64,000 nucleotides of DNA from Prevotella sp. (GTDB lineage: Bacteria; Bacteroidota; Bacteroidia; Bacteroidales; Bacteroidaceae): the NCBI GenBank assembly GCA_017458125.1, contig JAFTGB010000072.1:25585-89584 (forward strand). Direction: 5' to 3'. The notes beneath the pieces are model-generated. The model did not search any database, had not been told where the DNA came from, and saw nothing but the letters and a program-made list of their open reading frames with translations. The position numbers and the translations under genes are program-made. Positions 43,585 to 53,411 of this stretch are shown here, piece after piece (position 1 is the stretch's first letter; every line of letters begins with the position of its first letter).

Positions 43585-45945
43585 ATGAAACGAATTATAT
43601 GCATGACACTGACGGCTCTCGTGGCCGTCAACGCCGCACAGGCACAGCGCAACACGGAGACGCTGAACTTCGGCTGGCAGTTTGCCACCGACTCGCTGTT
43701 CACCAACGCACGCACCGTGGACCTTCCCCACGACTTCCAGATAGAACAACCGTGGATACCGCCCGCAGCTGACGAGAAAGCCGACAACAGCGACGTGGCT
43801 GCCAACATCAAGAGTCGCCTGTCGGCCCGTGGTTTCAAGGAGATGGGCTGCGGCTGGTACCGGAAGACGCTGAACATCAACAAAAATAAGAACACGCGCG
43901 TGCTGCTCGACTTCGAGGGCATGATGCTGGTGGGCGACGTCTACCTGAACGGACACCGCATAGGCGGCACGGACTACGGCTACGTAGGTTTCGAGATTGA
44001 CGTCACCTCGCTGCTGCGCCCGGGCGACAACGTGCTGACGGTCAAGACGTCGACGATGAAGGAGAATAACTCGCGCTGGTACACCGGCGGCGGACTGATG
44101 CGCAACGTCAGTCTGGTAACAACACCCGCCGACCTCTACTTCGGACGGCATCCGCTGACCATCACCACGCGCGACAACCGCTACGTCAGCATCAAGGCCG
44201 AGGTGGCCAACCGCACGCGGGCGAAGGTCGTAGCCGCACAGGTCAGACTGTTTGCACCCGACGGCAGCATGGTGTATGAACACACCGACAGCCTGCGGCG
44301 CACCACGCCGGCACGGCTGATGGAGGCCTCGCTGGCCGACATCGAGGTGGCCAACCCGCTGCTGTGGGACACCGAGCACCCACACCTCTACAAGGCCGTG
44401 GTGACACTGCTGCGTCCGGACGGCACCGCCGCCGACCAGGTGGAAGAGCACTTCGGCATCCGCACCATAGAGACTGACCCCGCCTACGGTCTGAGACTGA
44501 ACGGCCGCAAGGTGCTGCTGAAGGGCTACGCCAATCACCACACCCTGGGTGCCTTAGGCGCTGCCGCCTATCCGCGTGCCATCGAGAAGCGGCTGCAGCT
44601 GATGAAGCAGTTCGGCATCAACCACATACGCACCAGCCACAATCCCTACAGCCGCGACTTCATCCAGTTGTGCGACAAGTACGGCATACTGGTCGTGGAC
44701 GAACTGTACGACAAGTGGACCGACCAGCACACGGGAGGCCGCGCACCGTTCATGAACCACTGGGCTCAGGACGTGACGGAGTGGGTCAAGCGCGACCGCA
44801 ACTCGCCCAGCGTCGTGCTGTGGAGCTTAGGCAACGAATTGCAACAGGACCCCAACCAGCCGTTCAACGACTTCGGCGTGACGTGCTACAAGATGATGCG
44901 ACCCGTCGTAGCCCGCTACGATTCGACACGACTGGTCACCGTGGCCATGCACCCCAGATACCGCAACTGGCAGACCGACTCGCTGCCCTGCGACCTGACT
45001 ATGCAGACCGACGTGCAGTCTTACAACTACCGCTACATGTACTTCCCCGGCGACGGCCGACGCTTCCCCTGGATGAAGTTCTACCAGAGCGAGGCCTCCA
45101 CGGCTGCCATGGGTCCCAACTTCTTTGAGATGAACCTCGACAAGGTGATAGGACTGGCCTATTGGGGAGCCATTGACTACTTAGGCGAGTCACAGGGCTG
45201 GCCCGCCAAGGGCTGGGCACAGGGCGTGTTCGACATTGCGCTGACGCCGAAACCCAAGGCTTACTTCATGAAGAGCTTCTTCAGCGACGAGCCGCTGGTA
45301 CGCATCACGGTGGTCGAGGACAAAAACAGCGGCATCATGTGGAACGGCATCGTCACCGGCACCGACCGCCAGTCGGAACTGTGGAACCGTCCGGAAGGGT
45401 CGAAGGCCAACCTGCTGGTCTACACCAACGCCGACGAAGTGGAACTGCTGCTCAACGGCAAGAGCTTAGGACGCAAGAGCAACCCGAAGGACGCCAAGAA
45501 GCGCAACCAAATCAGCTGGAACGACGTGACCTACCAGAAAGGCAGGCTGACGGCCATTGCCTACAAGGACGGCAAGGCCGTGGCCCGTCACCAGCTGGAG
45601 ACCACGGGCAAGGCCGTGCGCCTTGTGGCCGAACCTGACAACGCCAACTGGAAGGCTGACGGCATGGACTTGCAGCACGTGCGCATCACGGCTGTCGACT
45701 CAAAGGGCCGCAAGGTCATCACCGCTACCGGCGAACTGAAGTTCGAGGTGGAGGGCGACGCCAGGATTGTGGCCGTCACCAACGGCGACATCAACAGCAA
45801 CGAACTGAACGTCACCGACCGCCGCAGCCTGTGGCAGGGTCAGGCCATGGTCATCCTGCGTAGCGGACGCCAGCCTTCGAAGATCACCCTCAAGACCACT
45901 ACCCCCGAGTTTAAGAACGTTACCACAAAACTTGAAACAAAATAA
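43585..45945 (+). CDS. GH2-family beta-galactosidase with DUF4982-type domain, secreted
   Basis: The 786-residue protein has a signal peptide (MKRIICMTLTALVAVNAAQAQ). The sugar-binding domain (~25-200) has ARTVDLPHDFQIEQPW and GCGWYRKTL. The barrel has GYANHHTLGALGAAAYPRA, HIRTSHNPYSRDFIQLCD, the acid/base motif VVLWSLGNELQ, and a nucleophile candidate in KFYQSEAST. After the barrel comes a DUF4982-like domain (NADEVELLLNGKSLGRK) and an Ig-like domain. It is closest in design to Bacteroidetes beta-galactosidases of pectin loci. It is third from the end of the plus-strand arm and lies 9 bp before the GH105 gene. Confidence 0.9.
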   Translation: MKRIICMTLTALVAVNAAQAQRNTETLNFGWQFATDSLFTNARTVDLPHDFQIEQPWIPPAADEKADNSDVAANIKSRLSARGFKEMGCGWYRKTLNINKNKNTRVLLDFEGMMLVGDVYLNGHRIGGTDYGYVGFEIDVTSLLRPGDNVLTVKTSTMKENNSRWYTGGGLMRNVSLVTTPADLYFGRHPLTITTRDNRYVSIKAEVANRTRAKVVAAQVRLFAPDGSMVYEHTDSLRRTTPARLMEASLADIEVANPLLWDTEHPHLYKAVVTLLRPDGTAADQVEEHFGIRTIETDPAYGLRLNGRKVLLKGYANHHTLGALGAAAYPRAIEKRLQLMKQFGINHIRTSHNPYSRDFIQLCDKYGILVVDELYDKWTDQHTGGRAPFMNHWAQDVTEWVKRDRNSPSVVLWSLGNELQQDPNQPFNDFGVTCYKMMRPVVARYDSTRLVTVAMHPRYRNWQTDSLPCDLTMQTDVQSYNYRYMYFPGDGRRFPWMKFYQSEASTAAMGPNFFEMNLDKVIGLAYWGAIDYLGESQGWPAKGWAQGVFDIALTPKPKAYFMKSFFSDEPLVRITVVEDKNSGIMWNGIVTGTDRQSELWNRPEGSKANLLVYTNADEVELLLNGKSLGRKSNPKDAKKRNQISWNDVTYQKGRLTAIAYKDGKAVARHQLETTGKAVRLVAEPDNANWKADGMDLQHVRITAVDSKGRKVITATGELKFEVEGDARIVAVTNGDINSNELNVTDRRSLWQGQAMVILRSGRQPSKITLKTTTPEFKNVTTKLETK

Positions 45946-45954
45946 CCTATCAAC

Positions 45955-47058
45955 ATGAAACGACTCATCATCCTTTGCATGACATGCTGCGCACTGACCG
46001 CAGCATACGCACAGGCCGACGTGCTGAAGGCAGCACAGCTAACCAACGACTACTTCATGTCGAAGTACAGTGACCCCACACAGCCTACCTTTGTCAAGAA
46101 ACAGCGGCCGTCGTCGCTTTGGACACGCGCCGTGTACTACGAGGGACTGATGGCCCTGTATGCCGTGGACAAGCAGCAGCGTTACTTGGACTACACGGCC
46201 AAGTGGGCCGACTTCCACAAGTGGACACCACGCAACGGCACGAAGACCACTGACGCCGACGACCAGTGCTGCGAACAGACGTACATAGAGTACAACCTGG
46301 CCACGGGCAAGGGCACGCTGGAGCCCACCAAGGAGAACCTGGAGAAGCAGATGGCCTCGGGACGCACCGACTACTGGACATGGATTGACGCCATACAGAT
46401 GGCCATGCCCGTATATGTGAAGATGTATGCCATCACCAACGACCAGCGCTACTTGGACTATGCCATGCAGAGCTACCGCTGGACGCGCAACGAGTGCGGC
46501 GGCGGATGCTTCAACGTGAAGGAGGGACTGTGGTGGCGCGACAAGGACTACGTGGCACCCTACAAGGAGAAGGACGGCAAAAACTGCTACTGGAGCCGCG
46601 GCAACGGCTGGGTGTATGCCGCCCTGCTGCGCTCCATGGAGGTGCTTCCCGCCAAGAGCAAGGCCTACAAGGAGCTGAAGAAGGACTTCCTGCTGATGAG
46701 CGAGGCACTGCTGAAGTGCCAGCATGAGGACGGTTTCTGGCACGCCAGCTTAGTAAGTGACGCCGACTACCCCACCCCGGAGATGACGGGTACGGCACTG
46801 TTCCTCTACGGCATGGCATGGGGCATACAGCAGGGACTGCTGAAAGAGAAAGTGTACCGCCCTGCTTGCGACAAGGCATGGTCGGCTCTGAAGAGCTGCC
46901 TGCACAAGGACGGCTTCTTAGGCTGGAACCAAGGAACGGGCAAAGACCCGTCGGCCGGACAGCCCGTCACCTTCACCAGCGTTCCCGACTTCGAGGACTA
47001 CGGCACGGGCTGCTACCTGTTAGGACTGACAGAATACTATAAACTGCTGAAGAGATGA
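45955..47058 (+). CDS. GH105 unsaturated rhamnogalacturonyl hydrolase, second copy
   Basis: The 367-residue secreted protein (signal peptide ending AAYAQA) has standard GH105 length. Diagnostic stretches are LWTRAVYYEGLMALY, DYWTWIDAIQMAMPVY (catalytic Asp region), YWSRGNGWVYAALL, CQHEDGFWHASL and EMTGTALFLYGMAWGI. It removes 4,5-unsaturated galacturonate from lyase products. The stop overlaps the start of the GH106 gene by 4 bp (ATGA), so the two are translationally coupled; removing the unsaturated cap exposes rhamnose for GH106. Confidence 0.92.
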   Translation: MKRLIILCMTCCALTAAYAQADVLKAAQLTNDYFMSKYSDPTQPTFVKKQRPSSLWTRAVYYEGLMALYAVDKQQRYLDYTAKWADFHKWTPRNGTKTTDADDQCCEQTYIEYNLATGKGTLEPTKENLEKQMASGRTDYWTWIDAIQMAMPVYVKMYAITNDQRYLDYAMQSYRWTRNECGGGCFNVKEGLWWRDKDYVAPYKEKDGKNCYWSRGNGWVYAALLRSMEVLPAKSKAYKELKKDFLLMSEALLKCQHEDGFWHASLVSDADYPTPEMTGTALFLYGMAWGIQQGLLKEKVYRPACDKAWSALKSCLHKDGFLGWNQGTGKDPSAGQPVTFTSVPDFEDYGTGCYLLGLTEYYKLLKR

Positions 47059-49529
47059 AACGTACACTCGCCCTTTGTATAGCATGCTGCAGCATGGCAG
47101 CAGCAATGGCGCAGGCGTGGCCCACACCGCAACCGGAGGCCAAGGCAGGCACGCGCTGGTGGTGGTTGGGCTCAGCCGTAGACCGCCAGAACCTGGAGTG
47201 GAACCTTGACCAGTATGCCCGCACGGGCATAGGAGCCGTAGAGATTACGCCGCTCTACGGTGTGCAGGGCAACGACAAGAACAACATCCCGTTCCTGTCG
47301 CCACAGTGGATGCAGGCCCTGAAGATGGTGGAGGACATTGCCGCCAAGAAAGGCATTGAGGTGGACATGAACTGTGGGACGGGATGGCCTTTCGGCGGAC
47401 CGCACGTCTCGTTAGAGCAGGCGGCCTGCAAGGCTATTTTCAAGGACACCGTCATCAACGGCAACACCGTTTACAGCGTGGAGATAGGACGCACGAAGCA
47501 GAAGGTGAAGCGCGCTGCACCGGGCGGCGAGGGCTGGGTGGTCGACCACTTCGACCGCGAGGCCGTTCGCAACTATTTAGACCGCTTTGAGCGTGCCTTC
47601 GCGGAGTCGGGTGTTCCCTACCCCCACACGTTCTTCAACGACAGCTACGAGGTGTATAAAGCCAACTGGACGCCGTCGCTGTTCGACGAGTTTCAGAAAC
47701 GGCGCGGCTACGACCTGCGCCAGAAACTGCCTGAACTGTTGGGCGTGGTGGACGATGGAAACCAGGTGCTCTGCGACTACCGTGAAACGCTGAGCGACCT
47801 GCTGTTGGAGAACTTCACGCAGCAGTGGGTAGACTGGGCACACAGCCACGGCGTGAAGGTGCGCAACCAGGCGCACGGCTCACCGGCCAACCTGCTGGAC
47901 CTCTATGCTGCCGTGGACATTCCAGAGATTGAGGGCTTCGGACTCTCGGAGTTCGGCATCAAGGGACTGCGCACCGACCCCGGCAAGACGAAGAAGAACT
48001 TCAGCGACGTGTCGATGCTGAAGTACGCCCCGTCAGCCGCCCACGTCACGGGCAAGCCGCTGACGTCGAGCGAGACGTTCACATGGCTCACCGAGCACTT
48101 CCGCACCAGCCTGTCGCAGATGAAGCCCGACCTCGACCTGATGTTCACCTGCGGCGTCAACCATGTCTACTTCCACGGCTCGTGCTACACGCCGAAGAAC
48201 GACCCGTGGCCGGGGTGGAAGTTCTATGCTTCTATTGACATGAGCCCGACGAACAGCATCTGGCGCGACGCACCCTTCCTGATGCAATATATAGAAAGGT
48301 GTCAGAGTTTCCTGCAATTAGGACAGCCCGACAACGACTTCCTGGTCTACCTGCCCGTACGCGACATGTGGCACCAGCGCGGTCCACGCAACGACGACGC
48401 CAAGTGGGAGAGCAAGGACCGCCGGGGCGGCGAGGACCTGCTGATGCAGTTCGACATCCACACCATGGACGAGAAGGCACCGCAGTTCATTCGCAGCATC
48501 CTGAAGATTGACAGCTTAGGCTACGACTGCGACTACATCAGCGACCGCCAACTGGCTAAGGTGCGCGTGGAGGACGGCAGACTGGTCACCGAGGGCGGCA
48601 CGCGCTACCGTGCCATCATCGTACCGTCGGGGACGACTGTCGACAGCCGTCTGCAGGCTCTGCTGAAACCTGTCAGCAGCTACGTCATCAACGGCGAGGA
48701 CACTGAGGCCATGGCCCGCTACGCCAAGGCTGAGTCCATGAAGCACGTACTCGGGCTGCGCGCCATACGCCGCAAGACGGACAGCGGTCACCACTACTTC
48801 ATTGCTAACCTGACTCCGCGTGACATCGAGGCCGACGTGCCGCTATCCGTCAGCTGCAAGAGCGGCACATGGTACAACCCCATGAACGGCGACATCACAC
48901 CGGCAACGGTCAGCGAAGGCATGGTGCACATCGCACTGCGCTCGGGCGAGAGCGCCATACTGCAGGTCAGCGACAAGGTTCAGGGACAGCACACGACACC
49001 CGTTCCGTCAGCACTGGCCACAGAGGTCGCCCTCAACGGACCGTGGACGCTCGCATTCACCGAAGAAGCGCCCAAGGTGGAGCGTACCTTCCAGTTGGCC
49101 AAGCCCCAGACCTGGGAGACGCTGGACGACGACAGCGTGAAGGTGACCATGGGTACTGGCGTCTATACCACCCATATCAAGCTGAAGGCTAAAGACCTGA
49201 AGGACGTCAAGCGGTGGCAGATAGACCTGGGCGACGTGCGCGAGTCGGCACGCGTCTACATCAACGGACAGTTCATCGGATGCGCTTGGGCCGTGCCCTT
49301 CGTGCTCGACTGCCACAACACACTGCGCAAAGGCGACAACGAGATACGCATAGAGGTGACCAACCTGCCCGCCAACCGCATTGCCGACCTGGACCGCAGG
49401 GGGGTGAAATGGCGCAAGATGAAGGAAATCAACGTCGTTGACATCAACTACAAGAAGACAACCTACGGCGACTGGGCACCCATGCCCAGCGGACTGAACA
49501 GCGAGGTGAAGCTGACGGCGTACCGATAG
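47055..49529 (+). CDS. GH106 alpha-L-rhamnosidase, secreted
   Basis: The 824-residue protein begins with a signal peptide (MAAAMAQA) and then PEAKAGTRWWWLGSAVDRQ, a GH106 hallmark. The (beta/alpha)8 part contains GIGAVEITPLYGVQGND, IEVDMNCGTGWPFGGP, TFFNDSYEVYKANWTP and VRNQAHGSPANLLDLY, with HVTGKPLTSSETFTW. A C-terminal jelly-roll (VRESARVYINGQFIGCAW) closes it. GH106 enzymes release terminal alpha-L-rhamnose from RG-I oligosaccharides. It is shorter than many GH106 proteins (about 1000-1100). It is last gene of the plus-strand arm and is followed by a terminator. Confidence 0.93.
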   Translation: MKRTLALCIACCSMAAAMAQAWPTPQPEAKAGTRWWWLGSAVDRQNLEWNLDQYARTGIGAVEITPLYGVQGNDKNNIPFLSPQWMQALKMVEDIAAKKGIEVDMNCGTGWPFGGPHVSLEQAACKAIFKDTVINGNTVYSVEIGRTKQKVKRAAPGGEGWVVDHFDREAVRNYLDRFERAFAESGVPYPHTFFNDSYEVYKANWTPSLFDEFQKRRGYDLRQKLPELLGVVDDGNQVLCDYRETLSDLLLENFTQQWVDWAHSHGVKVRNQAHGSPANLLDLYAAVDIPEIEGFGLSEFGIKGLRTDPGKTKKNFSDVSMLKYAPSAAHVTGKPLTSSETFTWLTEHFRTSLSQMKPDLDLMFTCGVNHVYFHGSCYTPKNDPWPGWKFYASIDMSPTNSIWRDAPFLMQYIERCQSFLQLGQPDNDFLVYLPVRDMWHQRGPRNDDAKWESKDRRGGEDLLMQFDIHTMDEKAPQFIRSILKIDSLGYDCDYISDRQLAKVRVEDGRLVTEGGTRYRAIIVPSGTTVDSRLQALLKPVSSYVINGEDTEAMARYAKAESMKHVLGLRAIRRKTDSGHHYFIANLTPRDIEADVPLSVSCKSGTWYNPMNGDITPATVSEGMVHIALRSGESAILQVSDKVQGQHTTPVPSALATEVALNGPWTLAFTEEAPKVERTFQLAKPQTWETLDDDSVKVTMGTGVYTTHIKLKAKDLKDVKRWQIDLGDVRESARVYINGQFIGCAWAVPFVLDCHNTLRKGDNEIRIEVTNLPANRIADLDRRGVKWRKMKEINVVDINYKKTTYGDWAPMPSGLNSEVKLTAYR

Positions 49530-49550
49530 ACGCTGCAGCGCGAAGCGAAG

Positions 49551-49593
49551 AACCGACAAAACGACATAAAGAACTGCCGTTTTGTCGGTTTTT
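49551..49593 (+). terminator. Terminator after the GH106 gene
   Basis: AACCGACAAAACG (49551-49563) pairs perfectly with CGTTTTGTCGGTT (49578-49590), then T-run. It marks the right boundary of the RG-I region. Confidence 0.9.
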
Positions 49594-49644
49594 CGTTGTT
49601 CGGCACATCATTTGTGCGCATAGCAGCAGAAAACATTAAACATT

Positions 49645-49650
49645 AGGAGG
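49645..49650 (+). promoter_or_regulatory. Strong Shine-Dalgarno before clpB
   Basis: AGGAGG eight bases before ATG 49659. Perfect Shine-Dalgarno sequences are rare in this window, so this one supports the start and suggests high translation. No consensus -7 box was found in the 65 bases between the preceding terminator and clpB. Confidence 0.75.
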
Positions 49651-49658
49651 ACAAACGT

Positions 49659-52193
49659 ATGACATTAGACAAGTTTACAATCAAAGCACAGGAAGCCGTA
49701 CAAGAGGCCGTCAACACGGCACAGCGCGGCGGACAGCAGATGATAGAGCCCATACACCTGCTGGCAGGCGTAATGGCCAAGGCCAAGGACGTCACCAACT
49801 ACCTGTTTCAGAAACTGGGCATCAACGGACAGCAGATAGAGACGCTCGTCCAGAGCGAACTGCAGCACCTGCCCCGTGTGACGGGCGGCGAACCGTACCT
49901 CTCGGGAGACACCAACAAGGTGTTGCTCAAGGCACAGGACTATACCCAGAAGATGGGCGACGAATTCGTCAGCGTGGAGCCGCTGCTGCTGGCGCTGCTC
50001 ACCGACGGCGGAACGGCAGGGCGCATCATGAAGGATGCAGGCATGACGGAGAAGGAACTGCGCGCCGCCATAGCCGCCCTCAGGCAGGGACAGAAGGTGC
50101 AGTCGCAGTCGGCCGACGACAACTACCAGTCGTTGGAGAAGTACGCCAAGAACCTCGTCCTGCTGGCACGCCAGGGCAAGCTCGACCCCGTCATAGGCCG
50201 CGACGACGAGATACGCCGTCTGTTGCAGATTCTGAGTCGACGCACCAAGAACAATCCTATATTAATAGGTGAACCGGGAACGGGTAAGACGGCCATCGTC
50301 GAGGGACTGGCTGGACGTATTGTGCGCGGCGACGTGCCAGAGAACCTGAAGGACAAGCAGCTCTACTCGTTAGATATGGGTGCACTGGTGGCCGGTGCCA
50401 AGTACAAAGGTGAATTTGAGGAGCGACTGAAGAGCGTCATCAACGAGGTGACGAAGGCCGATGGGCGCATCATCCTCTTCATCGACGAGATACACACGCT
50501 GGTGGGAGCAGGCGGCGGCGAGGGTGCCATGGATGCCGCCAACATCCTGAAACCGGCACTGGCCCGTGGCGAGCTGCGGGCTATCGGCGCCACCACGCTG
50601 AACGAATATCAGAAGTATTTCGAGAAGGACAAAGCCTTGGAGCGACGCTTCCAGACGGTCATGGTGGACGAACCCGACGAGCTGTCGGCCATCAGCATCC
50701 TGCGCGGACTGAAGGAACGTTATGAGAACCACCACAAGGTGCGCATACAGGACGATGCCTGTATTGCTGCCGTGCAGCTGTCGGAGCGTTACATCACAGA
50801 GCGCTTCCTGCCCGACAAGGCCATCGACCTGATGGACGAGGCGGCAGCCAAGCTGCGCATGGAGCGCGACAGCGTGCCCGAGGAGTTAGACGAGATAACC
50901 CGCCGACTGGCTCAACTGGAGATTGAGCGTGAAAGCATCAAAAGGGAAGCCCCCCTGTCATCCCCCGAGGGGGACACGAATATCCATTCCTCGAAGATGG
51001 AACAGATGGAGAAGCAGATTGCCGAGTTGCGTGAACAGGAGACGCAGATGCGTGCCCAATGGGAAAGCGAGAAGTCACTCTCAGACAAGTTCCAACAGGT
51101 GAAAGAAAGCATAGAGCAACTGAGATTTGAAGCTGAGCGTGCCGAACACGAGGGCAACTACGGACGGGTGGCCGAGATACGCTATGGACTGTTGAAGCAA
51201 AAGGAAGAAGAGCTGAACGCCCTGCAAGCCCAAATAAAAGCCTCCCCTCGGGGAGGTTTGGAGGGGGCCGTCACTGCCGACGACATTGCCGAGGTGGTAA
51301 GCCGCTGGACGGGCATACCGGTCAGCCGCATGCTGCAAAGCGAACGCGAAAAGCTGCTGCACTTGGAGGAAGAGCTGCACAAACGCGTCATCGGACAAGA
51401 CGAAGCCATACAGGCCGTCAGCGATGCCGTACGCCGCAGCCGCGCAGGACTGCAAGACCCGAAACGCCCCATTGCCTCGTTCATATTCCTTGGCACCACG
51501 GGCGTCGGTAAGACGGAGCTGGCCAAGGCTCTGGCCGAATACCTGTTCAACGACGAGCAGATGATGACGCGTATCGACATGTCGGAGTATCAGGAGAAGC
51601 ACACCGTCAGCCGACTGGTCGGTGCTCCTCCGGGCTACGTGGGCTACGATGAGGGCGGCCAGCTGACGGAGGCCGTGCGACGGAAGCCGTACAGCGTGGT
51701 ACTGTTCGACGAGATAGAGAAGGCACACCCTGACGTGTTCAACATCCTGCTGCAGGTGTTAGACGACGGACGGCTGACGGACAACAAGGGACGCACGGCC
51801 AACTTCAAGAACACCATCATCATCATGACCAGCAACGCCACGCGTGAACAGCTGCGCATGACCATGCGACCGGAGTTCCTGAACCGCATAGACGAAACCA
51901 TCACCTTCCAACAGCTGACGCAGCAACAGATAGCCGACGTGGTGCGGCTGCAGATGAAGCGCCTCTGCGACATGCTGGAACCGCAGGGTATCAAACTGCA
52001 AATCACCGACCAGGCCGTCAACTTCCTGGCTCAGGAGGGCTACGACCCTGACTTCGGAGCACGTCCGGTGAAGAGGGCCATACAGCATCTGGTACTCAAC
52101 GACTTGTCACGCAAGATACTGGCCGACCAGATAGACCGCTCGAAACCCATCATCATCGACGAGTTCGGCGAGGGTCTGGTGTTCCGCAACTAA
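49659..52193 (+). CDS. clpB: ClpB disaggregase with altered M-domain edges
   Basis: The 844-residue AAA+ chaperone reactivates aggregated proteins with DnaK. The N-domain (~1-145) is followed by D1 with Walker A GEPGTGKT (~204), Walker [10 protein letters not shown] and the RRFQTV region. The coiled-coil M-domain is at ~405-525, and D2 has [10 protein letters not shown] and [13 protein letters not shown], ending GEGLVFRN. Three oddities: around residue 430 (50947-50984) and residue 527 (51237-51271) the frame runs through C/G-rich palindromes that look inserted (APLSSPEGD and ASPRGGLEG), and after the D2 sensor Asn (MTSN, ~726) only [10 protein letters not shown] precedes RPEFLNRID, about 20-25 residues fewer than usual. 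All nucleotide-binding motifs remain intact, so it is probably functional. Confidence 0.96.
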   Translation: MTLDKFTIKAQEAVQEAVNTAQRGGQQMIEPIHLLAGVMAKAKDVTNYLFQKLGINGQQIETLVQSELQHLPRVTGGEPYLSGDTNKVLLKAQDYTQKMGDEFVSVEPLLLALLTDGGTAGRIMKDAGMTEKELRAAIAALRQGQKVQSQSADDNYQSLEKYAKNLVLLARQGKLDPVIGRDDEIRRLLQILSRRTKNNPILIGEPGTGKTAIVEGLAGRIVRGDVPENLKDKQLYSLDMGALVAGAKYKGEFEERLKSVINEVTKADGRIILFIDEIHTLVGAGGGEGAMDAANILKPALARGELRAIGATTLNEYQKYFEKDKALERRFQTVMVDEPDELSAISILRGLKERYENHHKVRIQDDACIAAVQLSERYITERFLPDKAIDLMDEAAAKLRMERDSVPEELDEITRRLAQLEIERESIKREAPLSSPEGDTNIHSSKMEQMEKQIAELREQETQMRAQWESEKSLSDKFQQVKESIEQLRFEAERAEHEGNYGRVAEIRYGLLKQKEEELNALQAQIKASPRGGLEGAVTADDIAEVVSRWTGIPVSRMLQSEREKLLHLEEELHKRVIGQDEAIQAVSDAVRRSRAGLQDPKRPIASFIFLGTTGVGKTELAKALAEYLFNDEQMMTRIDMSEYQEKHTVSRLVGAPPGYVGYDEGGQLTEAVRRKPYSVVLFDEIEKAHPDVFNILLQVLDDGRLTDNKGRTANFKNTIIIMTSNATREQLRMTMRPEFLNRIDETITFQQLTQQQIADVVRLQMKRLCDMLEPQGIKLQITDQAVNFLAQEGYDPDFGARPVKRAIQHLVLNDLSRKILADQIDRSKPIIIDEFGEGLVFRN
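50947..50984. repeat. Palindromic C/G-rich element inside clpB (first)
   Basis: A stretch of AGCCCCCC type precedes TCCCCC-GA-GGGGGA, a perfect 6-bp stem. It reads through in frame within the start of the M-domain. It looks like an intergenic palindrome inserted into the gene. Confidence 0.6.
51237..51271. repeat. Palindromic C/G-rich element inside clpB (second)
   Basis: CCTCCCC-TC-GGGGAGG (51241-51256) is a perfect 7-bp stem followed by TTTGGAGGGGG, resembling extragenic palindromes of Bacteroidetes genomes. It encodes [11 protein letters not shown] at the M-domain/D2 junction. Confidence 0.65.
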
Positions 52194-52207
52194 GTCCCGC
52201 AGGACCC

Positions 52208-52246
52208 AAGCACCTCAGCGCATTGAAGCCTGAGGTGCTTTTTCTT
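52208..52246 (+). terminator. Terminator after clpB
   Basis: AAGCACCTCAG (52208-52218) pairs with CTGAGGTGCTT (52230-52240), followed by TTTC-TTTT. Confidence 0.9.
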
Positions 52247-52328
52247 TTACTACCCGTCATTTTATCAGAGAGTGATGCAATAATAGGGCGAAAAGGTAGT
52301 TATATTATTATAGACAGACTGTTTGCTT

Positions 52329-53405
52329 ATGACAATATATCTACTCGGTGCCTTTTTGTTGAGCTTAATATGTGGGTTTGTGTTCACGCCCATCATCCTT
52401 GATTTCTGTAAACGGAAGAAGCTATACGACATTCCCAACGAACGCAAGGTACACAAGAATGCCGTGCCCAGACTGGGCGGCATCTCCTTCTTTCCCAGCA
52501 TGCTGACAGCCTTCATCGTGGTGCTGACGTTCTTGCCCTTGCAGGAGCAGCACACATTGCCTGTCAATATCTGGAGCGCCGTGTTCCTGATAGGTTTGAT
52601 GATTATCTACGTGACGGGCATCATTGACGACCTGCTCGGACTGAACGCCACGACCAAGTTCACCATTCAGATTGCTGCCGCCTGTCTGCCGCCTTTCGCA
52701 GGACTTCACATCAACAACCTGTACGGACTGTTCGGCATCGAGGCCATACCAGCCTACGTGGGCATACCGCTGACCATCTTCATCATCGTGTTTATCGTCA
52801 ACGCCATCAACCTCATCGACGGTATTGACGGACTGGCTGCGGGACTCTCGCTGATAGCCTTGGGCGGATTTCTGGCCTACTTCATCCATTACGGCGTGTT
52901 CACGAACACCTACTCCATCCTTGCCGCAGGACTGATAGGTGCACTGATCGCTTTCTGCTACTTCAACCTGTTTGGCAGCACCGAGCGCAACACCAAGATA
53001 TTCATGGGCGACTCAGGAAGCCTCTCATTAGGATTTACACTGGGCTTCCTGGCCATCAAGTGCGCGTCGGACAACACAGCCATCTGGCCCACCCGACCGG
53101 AGGCCATCATCGTGCCGCTGACCCTGCTCTTCGTGCCTACGGCCGACGTGGTCAGGGTGACACTGTACCGCATGCGCCACCACAAACCGCTGTTCATCGC
53201 CGACAAGAACCACATCCATCACAAACTGATGCAGGCAGGACTGACACAGCACCAGACGCTGGCCGTCATCACGGTGCTGGCACTGTGCTACATAGCCATC
53301 AACAGTCTGCTCTACCCCATACTGCCACAGACAGCCATCGTCATCATAGACATCCTGCTCTTCTGCAGCGTCAACGTCTGCATCAACATCAAGAAAAAAC
53401 AATAG
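52329..53405 (+). CDS. WecA/MraY-family undecaprenyl-phosphate sugar-1-phosphate transferase
   Basis: About 358 residues from ATG 52329 (an in-frame TTG at 52323 is possible). It is a polytopic inner-membrane protein with roughly ten hydrophobic segments. Family motifs are ERKVHKNAVPRLGG, VTGIIDDLLGLN (the Asp pair that binds Mg), NAINLIDGIDGLAAGL, FMGDSGSLSLGF and the HIHHKLMQAGLTQHQ loop typical of the WecA/TagO branch. These enzymes load a sugar phosphate, usually GlcNAc, onto undecaprenyl phosphate to start cell-envelope glycan synthesis. The gene ends 6 bp before the sugar transferase-Wzi fusion. No consensus promoter was seen in the gap after the clpB terminator. Confidence 0.92.
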   Translation: MTIYLLGAFLLSLICGFVFTPIILDFCKRKKLYDIPNERKVHKNAVPRLGGISFFPSMLTAFIVVLTFLPLQEQHTLPVNIWSAVFLIGLMIIYVTGIIDDLLGLNATTKFTIQIAAACLPPFAGLHINNLYGLFGIEAIPAYVGIPLTIFIIVFIVNAINLIDGIDGLAAGLSLIALGGFLAYFIHYGVFTNTYSILAAGLIGALIAFCYFNLFGSTERNTKIFMGDSGSLSLGFTLGFLAIKCASDNTAIWPTRPEAIIVPLTLLFVPTADVVRVTLYRMRHHKPLFIADKNHIHHKLMQAGLTQHQTLAVITVLALCYIAINSLLYPILPQTAIVIIDILLFCSVNVCINIKKKQ

Positions 53406-53411
53406 TACCGC

